Notes under the pieces: model-generated | What the model was told of the DNA's origin: nothing | What the model saw: the letters and a program-made list of their open reading frames with translations, nothing else | The model's database searches: none | Shown: positions 57,057 through 64,000 of the stretch, piece after piece | Numbering within the stretch: the first letter of the stretch is position 1 | How the letters are laid out: each line of letters opens with the position of its first letter | Assembly (NCBI RefSeq): GCF_030272615.1 | Contig: NC_081415.1 | Location: 624,589,740 to 624,653,739, forward strand | Direction: 5' to 3' | Length of the DNA: 64,000 bases | Source of the DNA: Cryptomeria japonica | Taxonomy: Eukaryota > Streptophyta > Pinopsida > Cupressales > Cupressaceae | Made by a program: the position numbers and the translations under genes

Positions 57057-57482
57057 CTAGAAAACATTCTACAAAACTTTGTTTGGTTTTCCTGTGTATT
57101 GCTGCAATTGCTTATGTTTAACTAATATATATAACCCTAAGTTACACCAAGCATTTAATAAAATCTACTTTTTTTTTCTTGGTGGACTATTGCAGCTCAT
57201 ATGTTTACCTAACATGTAGAAACCTAAATCCAAGTTGTTGTTTTTACTCAGACTGAGTTTGCATGACTTCTGGATTTTGATATGTGAGACTTGCTTTGCT
57301 ATTACCAATTCATCTACATTATTAACCTCCATGGCTGCTAACTCTAGCTCCTTAAAGAGATATACACAATTAACACATCATGAAGTCTGCTCCAAGAATT
57401 CTTCTCTTTCATTCTATCATTTGAATATGTCAAACAATCCTCACAATAACATTTACTTTTACTAATTTTCATTAGCAAAATT
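57057..57482. other. Unassigned flank right of copia 3
   Basis: AT-rich. If the CCT6 remnant is genomic, this may continue its first intron. The 76-codon open stretch at 57235 has no domain I recognise and I do not call a gene. Confidence 0.35.
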
Positions 57483-58709
57483 TGTTAGAGAATTCAAATA
57501 ATCGGAAGACAACTAAGAGGGTGGGGGAGTGAATCAGTTGTCATAGATTACCAGAACCATTAGCAATTAAAAATTTAATACCAGAACCCAAAACATTAAT
57601 ACCAGAATAGAAGTTAAACCAATTAAGCATAAACAATAATCACAGAATAAATACCATCCACATGACACCAAGATTTATACATGGAAAAATTGGTAAAGGG
57701 AAAAACCATGGTGGGAAGCCTATGCACAGTCAGATAATACTTATGTAGTAAGTATGTGAATTACAATTGAGGGGTCTATAGTTGCAGGAAGGCTAACAGC
57801 CTAGAGTGCAGTGCTCATCACAAAAGGAGCCTCACTGACTACATAGAAATCCAAACTACAATCCTAAGAAGTGGTGAACTATAAAAGATAGCATCTCCAA
57901 TGCCCAAGTACAGTTCTGGTTAAGCTCAATACCAGAGGACTAAATCTTCTTACATAAACCCAATTGGATCTCCAATGATCAACCAAATCCGCTACCTGAA
58001 TGATATTACATTATTGGCAGATTACATATCCATTTCCCATTCTTATGATCTCTACCATATATATGATCTATAATGAGATCTTACATCTATATATACAGAC
58101 CCTCGACTATAAACATTCAGGTCAGCCACCAGATAATAAACCAATTACATAATTACAAACCATGTCGGCCTTAGACCAAACAAATAAATTCCAACACATA
58201 AGACATCGCGGGAACACATCCAGAGGTCCAATCCACACGTTACATTAAAGTCGATCCATAACCTAGATCAATCGGGACCCAGTGTAGGTCCACATGCTAC
58301 AAAAATGATCTCCATCTACCAAGTCTTGAACATGATCACCATTAGCATCCTGAAACTCCACCAGAAACTACATCAACACCACTTATGCAATTCATCAAAG
58401 ATCTTCATGAAAAGATCTGTAGGTGAAGCCCTCGGTAGAACCAGAAACCAAGCTTCTAAGCAAACAAGATAGCATCCGACCACTAGACCAAAACCAACTT
58501 ACTGAATATGAACATGAGTATAATGATTAAGCCAATTCCATAGCCAAACTATACTAGAGCCTACCGGATCATGCGAGATCCAAATCAACCAGAAACCACT
58601 CAACCTATCAGGACCAAAAAAGTGTCGGTAAAGCATCCAAATAGCTAGTGTTGGAATCAATCATAAAACATCAATGCAACACATAATCAATTCCACAAAA
58701 TGGCCAACA
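57483..58709 (-). repeat. Copia 4 3' LTR (1227 bp)
   Basis: On the reverse strand it starts TGTTGGCCATTTTGTGG and ends TTCTCTAACA. The adjoining purine tract (reverse of 'atctccccatttggc', 58710-58724) carries one change from the 'aaaggggga' form of the other elements. Confidence 0.82.
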
Positions 58710-59139
58710 ATCTCCCCATTTGGCATTGATGGCAACACTAGATATAAAAATCATCTAAGTACCAAGAAATGCCAAACAAGTCTCCTCCAATGGAAGATAG
58801 CCAATAATCTCCCGCATACAACTCTGAAATAAAGACCAAACTCCCCCTATGAATAATATCTCTGTAAGCTCTAAATTTATCCTTCTCAATATGTCTCTCT
58901 TTTACTTTTTCTTATTAATAGCTCTCCCCTTTTCTTTTTCTTTTTCACTTCCTTTTTCACATCAATATCTCTCCTCCTTTGACATCAATGCCAAATATTT
59001 GACAAAATATCAAAGCAAAGACATAAACCACTGAATCACAAAGCTCACTACTCCCCTTGAGCAGTAGCATTCCCACATTAGTGCCGAAATGAATAGTATC
59101 TCTAATAATGCATGCCAAATTAATGCCAAACCGCATCAA

Positions 59140-61370
59140 TCACGTCTCTATCGGAGGGGCAAAAACTCCTAATCTGTCTCTCAGGTACTCAAATGATTCC
59201 TTGGGCAAAGGTTTAGTGAAAATATTTACAATCTGCTCTTTAGCATTCACATGAACTAGTGTAACTTCACTTGCTTCCACTTTTTCCTTCAAAAAGTTGT
59301 ATTTGATAGATATGTGCTTTGTCTTAGAATTAAATACCAGATTCTTTGATATATCAATAGCAACCAAGTTATCACAGTGAATAACTACCGATGCATCACA
59401 ATCCATCTTTATATCCTTCAACATTTGCTTCATCCATAAAACTTGTGTACAATTAGTAGCAACAGAAACATACTCAGCTTTTGCAGTAGATAAGGAAGTA
59501 CATGACTGTTTCTTATTGATCCATGAAACCAACTTTGTTCCAAGAAAGAAAGCTCCACTAGAAGTAATTTTTTAGTCATCAACATCTCCAGCCCAATCAA
59601 CATCTGTATATGCACATAAAGTAAAGTAATCATCCTTAGGGTACCACAAACCATATTATCATGTACCTTACAAGTATCTAAAAATTCCTTTCCCCACACT
59701 CTCATGATTTTCTCTAGGATCACTCAAAAATATCGAAACAATGCAAACATCATTCATAATGCCAGACCTAGTCTGAGTCAAATAAAGAAGACGTCCAATC
59801 ATAGATTTGTATCTTGTAGGATTTACTGGTACAGAAACATCTTTTCTTATCAATTTCTCACTTGTAACCATAGGAGTACTTAACAGTTTAGAATCTCCCA
59901 TACAAAAATTCTTCAACAATTCCTTAGCATACTTAGTTTGATAGATAAAAATACCTTTGTCAGTCTGAGTAATCTACAAACCTAAGAAAAATTTCATCTC
60001 ACCAATCATAGACATCTCAAATTCATTCTCCATATTCTTAGAAAATTCTATGCACAACTTATCTTCACCTCCAAAAATAATGTCATCAATAAATACTTCA
60101 ATAATCAGTATATCATCATCAATGATTTTATAATATAAATTATTGTCAGCATTACCCTTAGTAAATCCAAGCTTCAAAAGATATTTATCCAACCTTGCAT
60201 ACCAAACTCTAGGTGCCTGTTTCAATCCATATAAAACTTTCCTTAACCTGCAAAACATGTTTGTATCATCTGATATTGAAAAACCATCAGGTTGCTAAAT
60301 ATAAACTTTGTCATCAAGATCCCCATTCAAAACTGCACATTTAACATCCATTTGATAAACCTTATAGTTTTTGTAAGCAACATAGGTAAGAAATAATCTT
60401 ACAGCTTCAATCCTAGCTAGAGGTGCAAAAGTCTCTTCATAATCAATTCCTTCCTACTAAGAATATCCTCTAAAAACCAATCTATCCTTATTTCTTATAA
60501 CTTGACCATCCTCATTCAATTTATTCCTAAAAACACATTTAGTTCCAATAACATTTTTATTTTTAGGCCGGGGAACCAAAGTCCATGTATTATTTTTCTC
60601 AATCTGATCTATTTCTTCTTCCATAGCTTTCAACCAATATTCATCTTTACATGCCTCAATTACTGATACCGGTTCAACTTGTGAAATTAAACATACCTCA
60701 TTAGTTCCTAGTCTTCTTCTTGTCATTACTCCATTTCTCTTGTCCCCAATGATTTGATCTTCTGAATGATTCAATCTCACATACCTAGGAGTCCTCTAAA
60801 TCTTTATTCCTTTTCCCTGATCTTCAGTCACTGTAGAATTTTATGATACTTTTAGAGTAATTGGTTTAACACTCTATTCCGATAAAGGTGCTACCAGTTT
60901 ATATATAATCTTTTCCACTATCCGTTCCTTCTCATAAACTATGATTTGACTTTTTTTTAGCTCATCTACTTTGGCATTAGCACTCTCCACAATTCTCTGC
61001 AATGTCTTGTTATAACATTTATATGCCTTGCTTTCATTAGAATAACCAAGAAATATGCCTTCATCACATCTAGGATCAAATTTGCCAATGATATCATCTC
61101 TCTTGATATAACATTTACTACCAAATATTCTGAAATACTTAACTATAGGTGTATTGTCAAACCATAATTCATAAGGTGTCTTACCGGTTTCTCCTTTGAT
61201 ATGTACTCTATTGAATGTATAAACAGTTGTGCTCACTGCTTCTCTCGAGTAGATATGAGGTAGACTAGCTTCCATCATCATTGTTCTAGCCGCATCCAAG
61301 ATAGTTTTGTTCTTCCTTTCCACAACTCCATTTTGCTGAGGTGTCTAGGAATTGTGTGGTCCACATGGTA
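59140..61370 (-). pseudogene. Copia 4 integrase, RT and RNase H, broken
   Basis: Reverse strand. The integrase part (60874-61360) starts at 'TPQQNG', then 'ERKNKTILDAARTMM', 'FGSKCYIKRDD' and 'DEGIFLGYS'. The RT has 'LVPRPKNKNVIGTK' and an intact 'FIDDIIFGG' near 60080-60110; RNase H ends 'TKPLPKESFEYLRDRLGVF' at 59140. The Gln codons of PQQN are intact here, unlike in copia 1 and 3. Frameshifts and stops split it into at least five pieces (61323-60874, 60780-60457, 60258-59974, 59919-59668, 59532-59140). Confidence 0.88.
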
Positions 61371-61371
61371 T

Positions 61372-61580
61372 CATCATATTGTGGGTATTTTCCAACCATG
61401 GATTTTCCCTTGACCAGGTTTTCCACGTCAATTTTTTTGGTGTTATGTGTGTTATTGATGTGGTGTTGATTTATGCTTTCACTGTGGATTATCAGATTTG
61501 AAATTGTGTCTGTGTTAAGGAAAGATTTTGAGAAAACTGATTCACTCCCCCCCTCTCAGTTTTTTGCCTTGATGCTAACA
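61372..61580 (+). repeat. Copia LTR 3'-end fragment
   Basis: Contains 'ccatggattttcccttgacc' and 'tgattcactccccccctctcag', the usual last 200 bp of the copia LTRs here, in plus orientation, ending near 'gatgctaaca'. No primer site follows. It probably marks a recombination or deletion joint with copia 4. Confidence 0.6.
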
Positions 61581-61591
61581 CCACCATTGCA

Positions 61592-62615
61592 GGCAATGGG
61601 CAAGAGGTTGTTTATCCAAAAGCTCCTCACAACATTTACCCTTATTAGGTTTTCTCTATTTTTGTCTAAAGTTCGTTTGACATTCTACATAACTTTGTGT
61701 CTTTGCTACATATCACTTTGCATTTTGTTAAAGAGAATTTTATTTTTGGGGAGGGTTCGGAAAGAGCTATTAAAAAATATGATTTATTTGAGGGTATGGT
61801 ATGGGTTGGTGGGATTTTCCATAGGAAATACCAAAAGGAAAAAATTGCATATGCAAAGCTCTCTGGTGCAATGAAGATTGCGTTCGAATTAAAGAAATGC
61901 AATTTTTTTGAAAGCGAATTAGGGATTTTTTCTAAGATTATTTCTCCTTTTGTGGCAGGTCAATTTTTTGCATTGTTCTATGCACTTCATTGATTGGTAT
62001 TGCACAAACCTCATGTTCACAAGCTAGAGAAAACATAATTTATGGAGGGTGTGAGGGTAGAGCATAGAGGATATTTTGTGGGCTAAAAGTTTGGGGAGAA
62101 GGAGAATTTGGAGCTAAAAAGCGGTGGAGGAAATGGGTGAAAATAGTCCTAACCTGAAATCTCTTATGCCCTAGAATTCTGCAGACATGCCAAGGTTCCT
62201 TCTCTATCTATCATGGTTCTGGTCACTTTTTGTTTCCTTAGTCTCTTTACATTTGACTCCTTTTCTTCTTTGCATGTTGCTCTACTAATGTATATAGTTC
62301 AATTTTTATGTGTACTTAACAAGGTTAAGTATCCCCTTTTAGTCATATATGGTTGGTTGGGTGTCTCTGTAGTTTCAAACTATTTTTGGGTTGAGCATGG
62401 CTCCCTAGTTTCCTTAAGTTTCGTTTGTTGTGCGGGTGAGGATGTCTCCCTTTTCATCCGTATTTTTGGTCCTTTAGTTTAAGTTAAATTATGCTCTTTG
62501 TTTAATCGATAGACGTTCTAGTTGATATTCCTAATCTTTGTACTTTTGTAAATCTTTAATTTTCATATTAAATACAAATATATGTATTCATTGCTTTCTA
62601 TAAAAGAAAAAAATT
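61592..62615 (+). repeat. Unrecognised coding-like repeat, copy 2
   Basis: Second copy of the repeat at 16872-17878. Its longest conserved frame (61697-61993) reads 'HFVKENFIFGEGSERAIKK', then 'DLFEGMVWVGGIF' and 'KLSGAMKIAFELKKCNFFE', and continues after a stop with 'LVLHKPHVHK'. The end near 62600 ('tataaaagaaaaaaa') looks like a retroposed 3' tail. The protein family is not recognised. Confidence 0.55.
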
Positions 62616-64000
62616 AATGTCAAGATTTTAATTTTAATAGCCTAATCCTAACAATTGTTTGGAGAAATATAGCACAATATTATAATTTTACAGCTATCAC
62701 CATACAATTTCTTTTTGGAAGCTAGGACTGGGATATACAAAAGGGGAGGTGCAACATAACTGTGGATACGTTATATTTATATAAAAGTTCAAAATTTAAC
62801 AGTTTTGTCACTTCTCATTATTCTCTTCATACAATTGATCATTGTTTCCTTTGCTATTGGACTGATCTGTGCTTTGAACTGGATTGTATAAAGCTCAATA
62901 TTTTTAGTTTAATACAATTCAAATTCTTTACAATACCTGGAGATCCAAAAAGCTAACCTTCAATTAGAATGGGAACAAATGATCATTAAATGAACGAAAA
63001 TGGTGGTCGATTTTTCTTAAAAAAAAATTCCGATACCTTGCACTGCTCCACATATCAAACTCTTGGAGGCCTGTGGACGTTAGCTTATTCCACCAAATTT
63101 CCACTCTGACATCTCATACCATCAAGTTTGATTTTTATATGATTGAAAGTTTGACACTGACATTGAATTATATGTATGGCTTTTAAGATAATTAGTTGAG
63201 TTAGTTAGAAAGCCCGTAGGAATGGATTCATTAATTAATTAGAATACTTTTTGATATCAAACAAGCTTCAAGTCTGCTTGTCACAGATGCAAATCTGTAC
63301 ATATGGATTTGAGTTGTGTTAAATATAAATTTTGATTTTTTTTTAATCTTAGTATATATATATTATATAAAAAACATATATATATATATATATATATAGA
63401 GTTAGGCAAGAGTATTTCTCCCTAGTGAAATCATTGTTACTAGCTTAATAATACATAACAAAAGAATAGAAACAATATGCAAATATGCAGTGTATCTTTC
63501 AAAGTATGGTAGTCCAAGTAAATGATGCAATGCTAGTGTTCTATGAATACTTCTTGAGTTAACACTCGTAAAGTGAAAATGAGAAGTTTCGATTATTTAT
63601 GGATGATGTAAAGTAAAGAATGTTTTTCTTTTAAATGTAACGTCTTAGTATATAAATTAATAATAAGTATCAACTTAAACTTGGTTCATAATGACTAGAT
63701 GAAAGAGTTTAGCAAGGATCAATTTAAATATTTTTTATTTTTATTTTTCAATTGCATACCTTTCAGTTTCATGATTTTAAGTCTAACTCAAGTAAAGGAA
63801 TGGGGTGTAGTGAATTTGGCAACCAATTCTTATGGTTCTCTATAGATGGATTCAAAAAATGTGTCATGTTATTTTTTATATTTTATGCTTAAATGTGTCT
63901 ATATACACTAGTTAGTATAGTATGGATAAATTAGTCAAAGTAAACCAAATCTAAAGGGGAAGCTATAAGATATGCATTGTTTACCATTAATTTTTTTCTT
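62616..64000. other. AT-rich sequence without recognised features
   Basis: I see a (TA)n run at about 63353-63398 and otherwise nothing I can assign. Short open stretches here are not supported by any domain. Confidence 0.5.

Larger units (their letters stand above)
57483..61370 (-). mobile_element. Copia element 4, 5'-truncated, reverse strand
   Basis: Contains the 3' LTR (57483-58709), a purine tract and pol back to the integrase. The 5' LTR, gag and protease are missing: near 61370 it meets a piece of another copia LTR in the opposite orientation. Confidence 0.82.

Noticed and set aside
62213-62482. 89-codon hydrophobic open frame as a membrane protein
   Set aside because: It lies in the 3' tail of the unknown repeat; the other copy at 17.5-17.8 kb does not keep the frame.

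Overview
The window looks like repeat-dominated intergenic DNA from a seed plant with a very large genome. The family content (Sirevirus-like Ty1/copia, Tat-like Ty3/gypsy, LINEs with zf-RVT and RNase H, a tRNA-type SINE, a CACTA-like end) and several levels of nesting suggest a gymnosperm, probably a conifer. That assignment is inference: no species marker is visible. I see no intact host gene. The only host-gene trace is a broken first exon of chaperonin subunit CCT6 at about 36.3 kb.

Layout, left to right. 1-5.0 kb: a copia LTR fragment, then the 3' half of a LINE carrying a tandem duplication and a 1.3-kb solo LTR. 5,495-16,811: a complete but dead copia element (TSD GGAAC) whose left LTR is split by a 3.8-kb LTR-type insertion containing an array of GC-rich palindromes. 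16.9-17.9 kb: one copy of an unrecognised coding-like repeat; the second copy is at 61.6-62.6 kb. About 18.2-26.8 kb: a giant foldback-like structure, with long inverted arms rich in one-strand pyrimidines/purines around a 4-kb core built from a 20-bp unit in both orientations. 26.8-31.7 kb: a decayed LINE (ORF1, endonuclease, RT) with a solo LTR in its endonuclease. 31.7-33.7 kb: the 3' part of a reverse-strand copia. 33.7-35.8 kb: a CACTA-like end with clustered repeats, interrupted by a 5'-truncated LINE (18-bp TSD) and a SINE (17-bp TSD). 36.3 kb: the CCT6 remnant. 36,620-57,056: a second full-length copia, split in its protease/integrase region by a complete 12.8-kb Ty3/gypsy element (39,494-52,252, TSD TAAAT). 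57.5-61.4 kb: a truncated reverse-strand copia, followed by an LTR scrap and the second unknown repeat. 62.6-64 kb: AT-rich DNA with no recognised feature.

The most notable gene is in the gypsy element. Between pol and its 3' LTR, on the opposite strand to pol, lies an intron-containing gene for a plant mobile domain (PMD) protein. Both introns have GT-AG borders, and a 9-copy 19-bp minisatellite fills the first one. The antisense orientation explains how introns could survive retrotransposition. The gene now carries stop codons, and the element's pol lacks key catalytic residues and any recognisable gag, so both appear inactive.

Most premature stops in the copia and gypsy genes fit C-to-T decay of CAG, CAA or CGA codons (or TGG to TAG), which suggests long-term methylation and silencing.
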